From the NCBI GenBank assembly GCA_038503035.1, contig JAVSML010024342.1, forward strand, positions 136,684-200,683: a stretch of DNA of 64,000 nucleotides, written 5' to 3'. How positions within the stretch are numbered: the stretch's first letter is position 1; the number at the start of each line of letters is the position of its first letter. The notes beneath the pieces are model-generated. The model saw only the letters and a program-made list of their open reading frames with translations, was not told where the DNA came from and searched no databases. The DNA is from Crocodylus rhombifer (lineage: Eukaryota; Chordata; Crocodylia; Crocodylidae). The translations under genes were made by a program, and so were the position numbers. Of this stretch, positions 12,650 to 22,724 are shown in pieces.

Positions 12650-13450
12650 TGGGTTGTGGCCTTTTAGGGCCTCTCTGACAAGTCTGCTTAGCTTGTCAAA
12701 GTCAGCTTTTCCTGAAGTTGAGGACTTCTGTCTTACTGACTGACTTGCCAGCTTTGTGGTAAATGGTGAAGGTGATCAGTTCATGATCACTGTCACCCAG
12801 CTTCCCTTCTATTGTTAGGTTGCTAATTGGGTCATCCTCAGTTGCCAGTATGAGGTCGAGCAGTGCTTTACCTCTTGTCAGCCCATAGACTTCCTGCATC
12901 AGATAGAGGTCATCCACACATGAGAGAGAGAGCTTTGTGACCACTCAGATTTAGCTGAGCCCTCCTCCCACAAGATGTCTGGGTAGTTAGTCTCCCATGA
13001 CAGCCATACACCGGGATTGTGCTGCCTCAGCCAATTCCCTGGCAAACTCCTGGTCAAGCTCTTGACTCTGGGTAGGGGGTCTGTAGTAGACCCCCACCAT
13101 AGTATCCCCTGTGCCATGTTCCCCATGGATTTTAGCCCAGATGGTCTCAAGTCCATCCACTGTGGGTGCCAATGTCAGCTTGCAGGGATGCGTAGCTTTC
13201 CTTGACATAGAGAGCTATGCCCCCACCCCTTTTGTCCACTTGATTTCCCTCCTGTACAGGGTATAGCTGTCTATACCCATGGTCCAGTCATGGGTGGAGT
13301 CCCACCAGGTCTCCGTTATCGTAGTGACATCATAGTTATTTGCATTTAGCAGGAGAACAAGTTCCTCCTGTTTTATTCCCCAGGCTCCTGGCATTTGTGT
13401 ATAGACACGCAAATGTCCCCTTAGGGGCCCTTGCCTTGCCTACATTTTGT
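12650..13450 (-). pseudogene. CR1 ORF2 endonuclease domain (decayed)
   Basis: The frame from 13412 gives 'NKQEELVLLLNANNYDVTTI' followed by 'TETWWDSTHDW', the N-terminal APE-like endonuclease block with its catalytic Glu (TETW). 'MVGVYYRPPTQSQELDQEF' and 'MGDFNYPDILW' follow in shifted frames; the second carries the GDFN block. The final block, 'GDSDHELITFTI' with the SDH motif, lies at about 12770-12810. At least three frame changes and a stop separate the blocks. The enzyme would nick target DNA for target-primed reverse transcription; this copy cannot encode it. Confidence 0.88.
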
Positions 13451-13870
13451 TCCAGGGCTGGGGGTGGGGTGGGATCCCTTATGTGCCTTGGTTTTCTGGC
13501 TTTGCAAGGGCCACTCAGTGGGCCATCAGTGGCAGTAGTCCCACCACCCCCCTTTTCCCCCAGCAGGCTTAGTTTAAAGCCTGGTGGAGCAGGTTAGCCA
13601 GTCTAGCTGAGAAGAGCCTCCTCCCCAGTGGAGAGAGGTGGAGGCCGTCCCTTCCCAACAGCTCCCTGCCTCTCTCTCCAAAAAGCAGACTGTGGTCATG
13701 GAAGCCGAAGCCTTCCTGTTGACACCGGTGCCAAAGTCTTTGGTTGACTACCTGGATCCTCCTCTCCCTCCCTTAGCCCATAACCTAAGACTGGGAGGAT
13801 TGAAGAAAATGCCACCCGTGCCCCCAGATCCTTTAGCCCTGCCCCCAAGGAAACAAAAGTTCTTTGGCTA

Positions 13871-14564
13871 CAGCACACAGGTCTTTGAATCTTTTTTTGT
13901 GGAGAAAAAGGACAGCAAATACCAATTGTACTCTAGAATAATCAATAGCCCTGTGGATGGGCCACTTGCAAGGGGTTGGGTAATCTACATTCAAGTGTCT
14001 GCTGTACTTTGATTAAGAATAGGGATGTATAACTACATCTCCCCCCACCCACCAGGCTAGGGTCAGCCTCTTTGTCAGTCCATCTATCCTGTTGGCACTG
14101 TTTCAGTTCATATAAACTTATTCTGTCAAAAAGTAGCTGACTCTGGAGATCAATGGCTGTGGCACTCATCCTTTACTATAAACAGTTCTGCGCTCAAAGA
14201 AAATACATTTAATCAAAATGTTCTATATGCTCTACTTTGAAGAACATCCTCTCCTTCATGGGGCTGCTACTTCCAGTTTTACTATACTTCCTTCTCCGTA
14301 ACCTTCTCTAGATGGGCAGCCATGGATGCTTGTTCCTACTGACAAAATAGTACTCGCCTTCTAGCTTCAGCAAAGCAAATGGAGACCTAAATTTTTATCT
14401 GTAGCCCTTCATCCCTGAGAGCTAGGATGCCATCTTTGGTCATGGAGCTTGATATTCTTTCTTTACAAAGATTTTTGCTGAAGGTCTTTCTCAATATGAG
14501 CAAGAGAATCAGGGCTGAAGTGAATATGTTTATTGCAACTAAATTCCAAAACACATGGATCCAT
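13871..14564. other. Unassigned sequence
   Basis: No recognised coding or repeat signature was found between the CR1 5' truncation point and the Helitron-like candidate. Confidence 0.5.
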
Positions 14565-14996
14565 TCTAATATAATAAAGGGCTTAATCCATTTGTCTGTC
14601 TGTCTAATGGTCTTGGAGCACTCTGGTTACTGAAACAACCAATCAGAGTGCTCCAAGAGCATTTTGGACAGGAGGGAGTGGCGGTAGCATGGTGGTGCCA
14701 TGATGGTGGGGATGGAGTGGAGGAAAGAGGCCAGTGCTGCTGGCCTGGCCTGGCCTCCCCCCCAGCCCTGCTCCCTAGAGGCGATGGTGACAGAGTGGAC
14801 AGAGCAGGGGAGTGAAGCTAGCACCCCTGGCCTCACACCCTCCCCCGCCGCTGCTCCCTGGAGGTGGTGGCAGCTCGGGATGCTAGCTGAGGTGGGTGGA
14901 GGGGACAATGCAGCAAGCTTCCCCCCCCCCACTCCTGACTCCTGGGAGTGCTCTGAGACTCATTCTACCTACCATTCCTGATGGATAATTGGCTAG
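14565..14996 (+). mobile_element. Helitron-like non-autonomous element (candidate)
   Basis: The 5' end reads TCTAATATAATAAAGG, resembling the 5'-TC...ATATAATAAA start that I recall for some vertebrate Helitrons. The segment ends in CTAG at 14993-14996, the usual Helitron 3' tetranucleotide, followed by T. Inside is a strong hairpin: 'TTGGAGCACTCTG' at about 14613 pairs with 'CAGAGTGCTCCAA' at about 14644, and a related 'GAGTGCTCTGAG' lies close to the 3' end. No Rep/helicase coding is present. The base before TC is T rather than the usual A, and the pre-CTAG hairpin is weak. Confidence 0.38.
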
Positions 14997-15173
14997 TATT
15001 CTTTATATTTTGTTTGCAGAGAGAGAATGTTCATACTACTTCAAAAGACTCTCTTTTTTTCAAAAGCCACCTGAGTTCATTTAACTATTACTTGTATTCT
15101 GAGTTTTGTTTCAAGGTTGCTTTTGCTTTTGCTTGGAAGGTGGGATCTTTGTGACAGTAAGTCAGTAGTTTTA

Positions 15174-16312
15174 TAGATTCATAGATGTTTGGCTTGGAAA
15201 GGACCTTAGCAGATCGAGTCCAACCCCTTGCCTTGGGCAAAAAAGAATCCTGGAGTCAGCTGACCCCAGGCAGGTGTATACCTAGCCTCCTCTTAAAGAC
15301 CCCCAAGGTAGGGGAAAGCACCACTTCCCTTGGAAGCCCATTCCACATTTTGGCAACCCTTACAGTAAAGAAGTTCATCCTTATGTCTAACCTAAATCTG
15401 CTTTCTGTCAGTTTGTGGTCATTGTTCCTAGTTACCCCAAGGGTGTCCTAGTAAATGGAGTATCTTCTATTCTTTGCTGTCCTCCCCAGTGAATTTGTAG
15501 ATGGCCACAAGATCACCTCTCAGCCTTCTCTTGCAGAGGATGAAGAAATCCAGGGCCTTCAATCTCTCCTCGAAGGGCTTTGCCTGCAGGCCCCTAACCA
15601 TACAAGTGGCCCTCCTCTGAACTTCTTGAGGTTGCCTACATCTCTTTTGAAGTATGGCACCCAAAACTGGACACAGTACTCCAACTGCAGCCTGACCAAT
15701 GCTGCATAAAGGGGAAGTATCACCTCCTTGGACCTGTTTGCTATGCACCTGCTAATACGTGATTAAAGTGCAGTTAGCTTTACTGATCAATTTGTCACAT
15801 TGATTTATACTCATCTTGGAGTCAACAGCGATGCCAGGACCCTTTTCTGCTGCTGAGAAGGTCCTCTCCAAGCCTGTAAGCATGCTGATGATTCCTTCTC
15901 CCTAGGTGCAGCACCTTGCATTTATCCTTACTGAACTACATCCTGTTCTGTTCTGCCCACTTTTCCAACCTGTCCAGATCTAGCAGGATTCATTCCCTAC
16001 CCTCTGGTGTATTAACTTCACTCCATAATTTGATATCATCTTTGAATTTAGACAGAGTGCTTCCCTCACCCTTATCCAAGTAACTGATGAAGACATTGAA
16101 CAGCACAGGTCCAAGGACTGAGCCCTGTGGGACTCCACTGCCCACATCTTTCCAGGTCAATACCGATCCATCCACCACCACTCTCAGTGCAACCTCCAAG
16201 CAAATTTGCTACCCACCTGATCATGTAATCATCTACATCACAGTCACTCAGTTAATCTATAAGGATATAATGAAATACTGTATCAAAAGTCTTCTTAAAA
16301 TCCAAGCAGATT
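15174..16312 (-). mobile_element. CR1-family LINE, older copy, RT to 3' end
   Basis: The 3' terminus at 15174-15230 on the - strand is CR1-like ('TCATAGA...GGACCT...TCGAGTCCAACCCC'). Upstream on that strand are RT blocks '[14 protein letters not shown]' and 'FKDDIKLWSEVNTPEGRE' (15990-16199; the FADD motif reads FKDD). '[11 protein letters not shown]' and '[12 protein letters not shown]' follow at 15467-15748. At 16262-16312 the 'LDFKKTFDTVF' block is visible, so the copy begins near RT motif A. It is more divergent than its neighbours. Its 5' end coincides with the 3' end of the younger CR1 at 16313. Confidence 0.88.
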
Positions 16313-17283
16313 TCATATTTCATAGACATTAGGGCTGGAAGGGACCTCGGGAGATCATCGAGTCCAGCCCCCTGCCCAAAGGGCAGGAAGTCAGCTGGGG
16401 TCATAGGATCCCAGCAAGATAAGCATCCAATTTACTCTTGAAGGTGTTCAATGTAGGTGCTTGAACCACCTCCGCTGGCAGACTGTTCCAGACCTTGGGG
16501 GCTTGGACAGTAAAGAAATTCTTCCTTACGTCCAGCCTGAAATGGTCTTGCAGGAGTTTGTGACCGTTCAACCTCGTCATCCTTTGGGGCACTCTGGTGA
16601 ACAAACGTTCCCCCAGATCCTGGTGGTCACCCCTGATAAACTTATAGGTGGCCATCAGATCACCCCTGAGCCTACACTTTTTCAGGCTAAAGAGTCCCAT
16701 GACTCTCAGCCTGTCATCGTAAGATCTATTTTCCTGACCTCTGATCATGCACGTGGCTCTTCTCTGGACTCTCTCAAGCTTCTCCACATCCTTTTTGAAT
16801 TGTGGAGCCCAAAACTGGATGCAGTACCCCAGCTGCGGCCTCACCAAGGCTGAGTACAAGGGGAGAATGACATCCCAGGATTTGCTCGAGAAGCATCTAT
16901 GAATGCAAGCCAGCGTTTTGGTCGCTTTACTAGCTGCAGCATCGCATTGCAGGCTCATGTTCATCTTGTGGTCAACGATGACCCCCAAGTCTCTTTCTTC
17001 TGTAGTGCTATCCAACGTAGCACTGCCAAGCCTATAAGGAAGCTGCAGGTTTTTCCTTCCAAGGTGGAGAACCTTGCATTTTTCGGTGTTAAACACCATG
17101 AGGTTCTCGTCTGCCCATTTGCTGAGCTTGTCCAGGTCAGCCTGGATCACCCGCCTGTCTTCTGGCGTGGATGCTTTGCCCCAAAGTTTGGTGTCATCGG
17201 TGAACTTGGCCAGTCCACTCCTGACTCCAATGTCCACATCATTAATGAAGATGTTGAACAGTATGGGTCCAGGACCACCACTG
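16313..17283 (-). mobile_element. CR1 non-LTR retrotransposon, younger 5'-truncated copy
   Basis: A 5'-truncated CR1 of about 970 bp whose 3' end abuts the older copy. The 3' tail 'TTTCATAGACATTAGGGC' and the following 'GGAAGGGACCTCGGGAGATC' match well-preserved crocodilian-type CR1 tails. The copy contains an uninterrupted reading frame (16401-17237), so it is the youngest-looking CR1 in the window. Its position against the old copy suggests insertion into or beside that copy. I did not find the older element resuming beyond 17283. Confidence 0.9.
16401..17237 (-). pseudogene. CR1 RT C-terminal fragment, open over 278 codons
   Basis: The frame starts at an internal Met just after RT motif B ('MDIGVRSGLAKF') and runs to the natural CR1 stop ('...KLDAYLAGIL'). 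Visible blocks are '[18 protein letters not shown]' (catalytic motif C, with Thr where Ala is usual but both Asp kept), 'LGRKNLQLPYRLGSATLDS', 'DLGVIVDHKMNMSLQCD', '[20 protein letters not shown]' and 'FRLDVRKNFFTVQAPKVWNS'. The endonuclease and the first half of RT are missing, so no active protein is expected. The intact frame reflects recent insertion rather than function. Confidence 0.88.
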
Positions 17284-17529
17284 TGACATCCAGGTGAAAC
17301 TACCCAACATGCCTCTCTTTTTCCCAGGGGTACAGATGCAGCTGAACTGGGAAATTGCTGCAGCAGATTTATCTGATAAATGTATGGCAGGCAGGAATGC
17401 TGCAGCTCCTGCTACAGCTGCTTCTTGGTCTGGTTCTGCACCTTCCTCTTGCAAACAGGTACATTTGGGGCTGTTCCATGTGGTGCCATTGGCCTAGCAC
17501 CCTGGACAAATAGTTCGTCAAGAAACACT
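17284..17529 (+). repeat. Dispersed repeat fragment shared with 46.85-47.19 kb
   Basis: The stretch starting 'CCAGGTGAAACTACCC' and containing 'GAACTGGGAAATTGCTGCAG' resembles the reverse complement of about 46985-47095 ('CCAGGTGAAACTGCCC' and 'GACTGGGAAGTGGCTGCAG'). The two copies are diverged and of unknown family. No coding potential is credible. Confidence 0.45.
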
Positions 17530-17712
17530 GGGAACGTCTACTAAAGTAAGTATTAAATGACTATGCAGTAGCCAGCATTGCTGCGCAGTCCCAACACCGC
17601 ACAGTTACTTTTTAACAGCTACTGTTGCAGTAGCATCATCACAGTTCATGCCTGGTGATGCTACACCATAGCGATGGGCTATGTCAGCATAGCATCTCAT
17701 GTAGACATGCCC
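17530..17712. mobile_element. MITE with short terminal inverted repeats and a 3-bp target duplication
   Basis: The left end GGGAACGTCTACTAAAG is an imperfect inverted match to the right end, which ends GTAGACATGCCC (its complement begins GGGCATGTCTAC). The trinucleotide ACT flanks both sides (17527-17529 and 17713-17715). The element is 183 bp, with no coding sequence. A 3-bp duplication and GGGC-type ends would fit a PIF/Harbinger-like family, but the family call is inference. Confidence 0.6.
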
Positions 17713-17715
17713 ACT

Positions 17716-18500
17716 GTGCTGCAGTATATATTGACAGCTTAGGACTTCAGATTTTTTCCATTTTCACAAATTAAAGGGCAGCATTCAAGTTACGCTATTA
17801 CATGAACCAACAAATGACTTCTTGTTTTTCCCCAGAAGAAAGGTAAAGCCTTGTTCTTGCAGTGATTAATTGCCCTCAGGATTTTTTTTCCCCTGTCAAT
17901 GGACCCTGTTACTTTAAGAGGACAAGTACAGCTGACAAGACCTGCAACCTAATTCAGGCTGCTGAGCAAGGGCCAGCTGCAGAGAAGTAAGCAGCCCATG
18001 GAAAGATAAAGAGGAGCTACAGAACTGCAGGCAGCTATCTGGGGAAACATGCCACTGCAAGAAGCTATGGGAAGTTGTCTAAGCAAGCACATTGCTAAAG
18101 AGTAGTGGAAGGCCAACTGGGCAGACTGCAGCATGTTGAGTAATGGGCTAAACAGAAACTCATGGATCAGTTGGAGGTCCTAGGACAACAAGGAGCACAG
18201 CCCTGGCATACTAGAAGTTTTAGCCTCTGAGCTAGAGGGCCACAATTTAATGGCAAAGAGAGGGTTTTTCTTTTGTCTTTTGGTAGTAGACTTAAATATG
18301 TGGCACAAATAGGACTAGGAAAATCTAGCTAAGGTACTGAAGCTAGGCCAATTTTTACTACATTAGGCACACTCTAGGATTCTGGGAACAGCCTCCCAAA
18401 GTAATATAAAGTTTATAGTAAGGTGTAGCAGGCAAAGCAGAAAGGGGGCACCCTGATAAGCTGGAGTGATGCATCTGCATCTCCCTCATTGGTTCTTTTA
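17716..18500. other. Unassigned sequence
   Basis: No recognisable element or coding region was found. Confidence 0.5.
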
Positions 18501-19060
18501 GGTTCAAAAGCACCTTGTTTATTCTTTTATTAACTGCCTATTTCTGCCTGCCTCCTCCTTAATGTATCTTTACATTTGTTTTCCAAGTGTTTACTGGCTG
18601 AGTCATAGGTGGCCTGGCCCAATGATCTGACCCCCAAGAGGGAGCTGGATGGCCAGATGCTGGGTGCAGAATCCTGGAGGTGAATTACCAAGTCCAAAGA
18701 GGAAAACCCAGTGCAGTGTCCACTATACAGGCCAGGGTCAGGATCCAGAAGGTCAGAAGTTGCCCTACCAAGTTGTGGGGTAAACCAGAAGTTGAAGGCC
18801 AAACATAGAACCAGGCCAGGGGTCATGAACTTGAACACTGATCTGTAGAGAAATCCAAGGAAAAGCCAAGGTCAGGAACCAGGAAAACCAGAGCGCATAA
18901 GAGTCAGGAAGCTTGCCACTATGTCAAAACTCTCAACTGGCCTAGAAGGCCATGGCCCCAGCAAGATCTAAATAGATAGGATGCAGTTCCAGAAGTTAAT
19001 CAGGCCACTCACTGTTCCTAAACTGGATCCGAGTTTGTTAGTGTGTGACTTACTATAAGT
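18501..19060. repeat. Probable dispersed repeat of unknown family
   Basis: The segment has the texture of an LTR-type repeat: Gln/Lys-like 'GGTCAGGA..CCAGAAGG' phrases recur (about 18726, 18870), with no coding sense. I could not identify ends or target duplications. The call is tentative. Confidence 0.25.
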
Positions 19061-19162
19061 GTGTCTACTTATGTACTTGGCCCCATGCTGACCTGCCACA
19101 CATTTTATACTGTATACATTAAAATTATGGAGATTCCAAATTTCCATAGCTTTATGTAATAT

Positions 19163-19296
19163 TCTCTGGTTTTATGACCTTATTTACATTTACCTTTTTA
19201 GGAAAACAATTAAAAATCCAAAACATTTGAAACATTCAAAAAGGTAAATTTTGAGCACTTATATATTTTATCTCTGGTTTTATGACCTTATTTACA
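19163..19296. repeat. 26-bp exact direct duplication, 108 bp apart
   Basis: The motif beginning TCTCTGGTTTTATGACC and ending TTTACA occurs at 19163-19188 and again at 19271-19296 without mismatch. The intervening AT-rich DNA is not repeated. It looks like a local templated duplication. Confidence 0.8.
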
Positions 19297-19384
19297 AGCT
19301 GCGATACCTTGAACATAAATTTTAGAATGTTGCACTACTCTTTCTGATTTATCAGTGGACAGAACAAACCTACATATCTAGATC

Positions 19385-19746
19385 AATATTTCTCATCTGG
19401 GGTGGTGCTAAATTCAGAGTAGTTATAGAAGGGTACCATGAGCAATGGTGATGCATAGAGGGTACATGGGGGTGCATATACACCCCTTGAGAGCACTGGT
19501 GTACCCCCAGACAACCACCATTCCCTGCTTAGGTAACATATAGAGGATCAGGCAGGAGTGCTGGTTAGGGAGTAGGGGCACCAGGAGAAGTGCCACTGGC
19601 ATTTCTGGGTGCACCCCTGGCACTTCCGTGTCAGCAGAATCAGCCTCAGGAACCCCGCACTCCCCCCAGTCATTGCTGACTGGGGTGGAAGTGTCCCCCC
19701 CGACTCAGGAGGCAGCAGTTGCCCATGGCCATGAGTGAAAACCACT
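19385..19746. mobile_element. Possible non-autonomous hAT-type element
   Basis: The left end 'CAATATTTCTCATCTGGGGTGG' (19385) and the right end 'GTGAAAACCACTG' (19735-19746) form a weak inverted pair of the 'CAGTGGTTCTCAA' kind seen in many vertebrate hAT elements. The flanking 8-mers do not match convincingly. The interior is non-coding. Tentative. Confidence 0.35.
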
Positions 19747-20443
19747 GAAGTAAGTAAACAGGAACCAGGAGTTACAGCCCAAAGTTTCAGAAGTGGTCAC
19801 TGATTGAATTTCTTAATTTTGGCTGCTCCAACTGTGACACATTAGGTATCTCAAGCTAAGCATCCAAAATTAGAGTCCCTTGGAAAACTAGCCACAAGTG
19901 ATGTGCAAATATTTAACAATGAACATGGTTGCATTCCTCAGATATCTAAAATCTCCCATCACAATGTAGCATCAAATGAAAGAATACTAGAACAGAGCTA
20001 CAAAGGGTCCAGGAATTTTCACATGTCTCATTGTTGGCAATCCCTCACAGTTGAGTCTGATCCCTCCCACTGGTCAAGTACATGTTTTAAATGAGTCCAC
20101 TGATGGCTATGAAGGCAGATCCTTGAGCTGCATTTTCATTGAAAAAATGCCACGGGTGGTTGTTAAAGGAAGGGTCAGACCTCAGATTTCTCAGTCTTGT
20201 TTCTTTCCTTCCATTTCTATCTTTTTTTCTGCCTCTAGGGTGAGATGGTTTTCCTCAAAGTAAGATGTACCTTCTCTCACCTGGCATCACCATGTAGCCC
20301 TGTCCTGAGCTAGTTTTTTCCCAATTTGTCTGAAAATGCCACACCTTTTTTTTTAATGTCCACCTTGAGGGTGTCCTTGAAACACTTCCTCTGCCCCCCC
20401 ATCCCACATCTCCCTTGTCCTTGGCTGAGTTGGGAGTATAGCA
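19747..20443. other. Unassigned sequence
   Basis: No recognised coding region or repeat boundary was found between the possible hAT-type element and the hAT-like element at 20444. Confidence 0.5.
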
Positions 20444-20544
20444 GTACGGGTGTGTGAAATGGGACATATTCAATTTGGATTCAAATTTGGCCCGAATTGG
20501 GGACAATGATTTCGGTAATTGATTTGGATCACTCTCCCAGATTC

Positions 20545-22423
20545 AGGGAAGTGGACCAGTAGTGCTTCAGGCAGAGGGTAGACCATGGTCTCCCTCCAGG
20601 ACAAGTGAGAACTCGAAGACCTCCCTTGCTGTCCAGTCTGGGGGGTGGACCAAGGTTGTCAAGGGCCCCAAGGCCCACTGCACCAAGGCCCCTGCTCCGC
20701 TGGAGCTTTGCAACAGGTACGAACCTCTTCCAGCCCCAGCAGAATCTGCTAAGCAAGACAGGCTGTACTATAGCTACCACCCCCGCTCTCCCCAAAACAA
20801 AACGCAAAGTGTTTGTCATGGGAGACTCCATCCTGAGGGGGGACTGAGGGAGTAATCTGCTGCCCCGACCCCTTAGAAGTTTGCTGCTTCCCAGGAGCCA
20901 GAATCCAAGACGCTGTGGAGAAGATTCCTAAATTCCTCTAGCCCACTTACCACTACCCTATGCTCCTTATCCATGTGGGCAGCAATGACATGGCTCAGAG
21001 CATTCCCATCTGGGTCATGAAGCACTACAGGGATTTGGGAGGGGGGCTAAAAGGTCTGGGGGGGCACAGGTGGTGTTTTCTTTGATCCTCCCAGGCCTGG
21101 GCTATGGGCTGAAGAGGGAGAGGAAGATCCAGGTAGTAAACCAAAGACTGCAGTGCTGGTGTTATCGGGAAGGCTTTGGCTTCCATGACCACAGTCTACT
21201 CTTCGGCGAGGGAGGCAGTGAGCTGCTGGGAAGGGACAGCCTCCACTTGTCTCCGTTGGGGAGGAGGCTCTTCTGAGCTAGACAGGCTGACCTGCCCTAC
21301 CAGGCTTTAAATTAAGGCCCCTGGGAAATGCGGGGACTACTGCTGCTGCTGGCCCACTGAGCAAACCTTGCAAAGCCAGCAGGTCAAGGCACTTAAGGGA
21401 ACCCAGCCCTGGAGCAAGCTGCAGGCAAGGCAAGAGCCTCCAAAGGGGCACTTGCCTGCCTGTACACAAATGCTGGGAGCTTGGGGAATAACCAAGAGAA
21501 ACTTTTCCTCCTGCTTAGCAAAAATAACTGTGATGTCATAGGGATAACAGAGACCTGGTGGGACTCCACCATGACTGGACCACAGGTATAAATAGCTATA
21601 CCCTGTACAGGAGAGATCGAGTGGACAAAAGGGGCAGAGGTGTAGCTCTCTACTTCAAGGAAAGCTACATGTCACTGCAAGCTGACATTGGTGCCCAGGG
21701 TGAATAACTAGAGACCCTCTGGGTTAAAATCTGTGGGCAACATGGTGCAGGGGAAACAATGGTGGGAGTCTACAGACCTCTGACCCAGGATCAAAAGCTT
21801 GACCAGGAGTTCACCAGGGAATTGGCTGAGGCTGCACGCTCCTGGTGCATGGTTGTCATGGAAGACTTCAACTACCCAGACATCCCAAGGGAACATCACT
21901 CAGCCAAATCTGAGCAGTTGCAAAGCTTTCTCTCATGTATGGATGAGCTCTATCTGACACAAGAAATCGATGGGCCAATGAGAGGTAAAGTGCTTGTGAA
22001 GAAAGCGGACCTGAAGAGGGACTGAAAGCCATGGGACTCTTCAGCCTGGAAAAGCGCAGGCTCAGGGGTGTTCTGGTGGCCATGTATAAGTTCATCAGGG
22101 GTGCTTACCAGGATCTGGGGGAATGTCTGTTCACCAGAGCACCCCAAGGGATAACAAGGTCTAATAGTCACAAATTCCTCCATGACCATTTCAGGCTGGA
22201 CATAAGGAAGAACTTCTTTACTGTCCAACCCCCGCAAGGGTTGGAATAGATTGCCACCAGAAGTTGTTCAAGTACCTACTCTGAATGCCTTCAAAAGACA
22301 TCTGGATGTTTATCTTGCTGGGATCCTATGAGCCCTGCTGACTTCCTGCTCCTGGGGCAGGAGGCTGGACTTGATGATCTTCCAAGATTCCTTCCAGCCC
22401 TGATGTCTATGAAATCTATGGCC
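20545..22423 (+). mobile_element. CR1 non-LTR retrotransposon with ORF1 and a large internal deletion
   Basis: Starting in ORF1 (about 20550, 'SGGWTKVVKGPK'), the copy covers the esterase domain (20815-21276), the intergenic part and the start of ORF2 endonuclease (about 21440-21990). It then jumps directly to the RT C-terminal tail ('MGLFSLEKRRLRGVLVAMYK', 22031) and the CR1 3' end near 22423. About 1.7-1.9 kb, most of the RT, is missing at about 21990-22020 relative to the copy at 10.6 kb. Stops and frameshifts are scattered. It was inserted into a hAT-like element. Confidence 0.88.
20815..21276 (+). pseudogene. CR1 ORF1 esterase-like (SGNH) domain, decayed
   Basis: In succession one reads 'VFVMGDSILRG' (GDS block with the nucleophile Ser, about 20812), 'LPGARIQDAVEKIPKFL' (about 20890), 'LLIHVGSNDMAQ' (the GxND block, about 20965), 'GFGFHDHSLLFGE' and 'LLGRDSLHLSPLGRRLF' followed by a stop (the DxxH block, 21220-21276). 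These are the catalytic blocks of the SGNH-hydrolase domain known in CR1 ORF1. The blocks lie in more than one frame and stops intervene, so no product is expected. The domain's role in transposition is not established. Confidence 0.85.
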
Positions 22424-22724
22424 AGGCATGCTGGGGAGTGCCCTGCACTCCTGTGAGACACTCCATCCACCCCAGCATCTTGGTATTCACAAGCTGCCTG
22501 GTACTTTGAGATATGTAAAAGCAAAAAAAATTTAAATATGTGTTTTATATCCAAATCACCAAATCTTTCTGAATCAATTCAGAGAGATTTAAAGGGTCCT
22601 CTGATTCTATTCAGATTCAAAGATTCAGCCACCAAATCGGGCCAAATCTCCACCAAATTGAATCAGGAGCCAAAGCTTCACACAGCTCTAATATGAATGT
22701 CTTTTATGTCATGTGCTCTTACAA

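Larger units (their letters stand above)
10563..13870 (-). mobile_element. CR1 non-LTR retrotransposon, longest copy in the window
   Basis: Read on the - strand, the element starts in the C-terminal part of the ORF1 esterase domain (near 13870). It then covers the APE-type endonuclease (about 13430-12700) and the RT (about 12600-11070), and ends at a typical CR1 3' terminus at 10563. About 3.3 kb is present, against a family length near 4.5 kb, so it is 5' truncated. It carries several frameshifts. The FADD catalytic motif is lost: the frame runs FAK and then shifts at about 11450. No flanking target duplication was seen, as expected for CR1. Confidence 0.93.
20444..22695. mobile_element. hAT-like terminal-repeat element interrupted by CR1
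   Basis: The left flank (about 20444-20530: 'GTGTGTGAA', 'TTCAATTTGGATTC', 'TTTGGCCCGAATT') is the inverted counterpart of the right flank (about 22560-22695). The reverse complement of the right flank has the same landmarks in the same order: 'GCTGTGTGAAGC', 'GATTCAATTTGG' and 'TTTGGCCCGATTTGG'. The inverted arms extend over roughly 85-130 bp. Together they are the ends of one non-coding DNA transposon split by the CR1 at about 20545-22423. No clean 8-bp target duplication remains. The hAT copy at 59.3 kb has a related terminus. Confidence 0.65.

Noticed and set aside
12899..13205. Alternative - and + frames over the CR1 endonuclease as separate genes
   Set aside because: They are frame-shifted pieces and antisense shadows of one decayed CR1 endonuclease.
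20529..20855. Overlapping 80-100 codon frames on both strands considered as a small host gene
   Set aside because: The + frames contain CR1 ORF1 phrases (SGGWTKVVKGPK, then VFVMGDSILRG), so they are CR1 ORF1, not a host gene.
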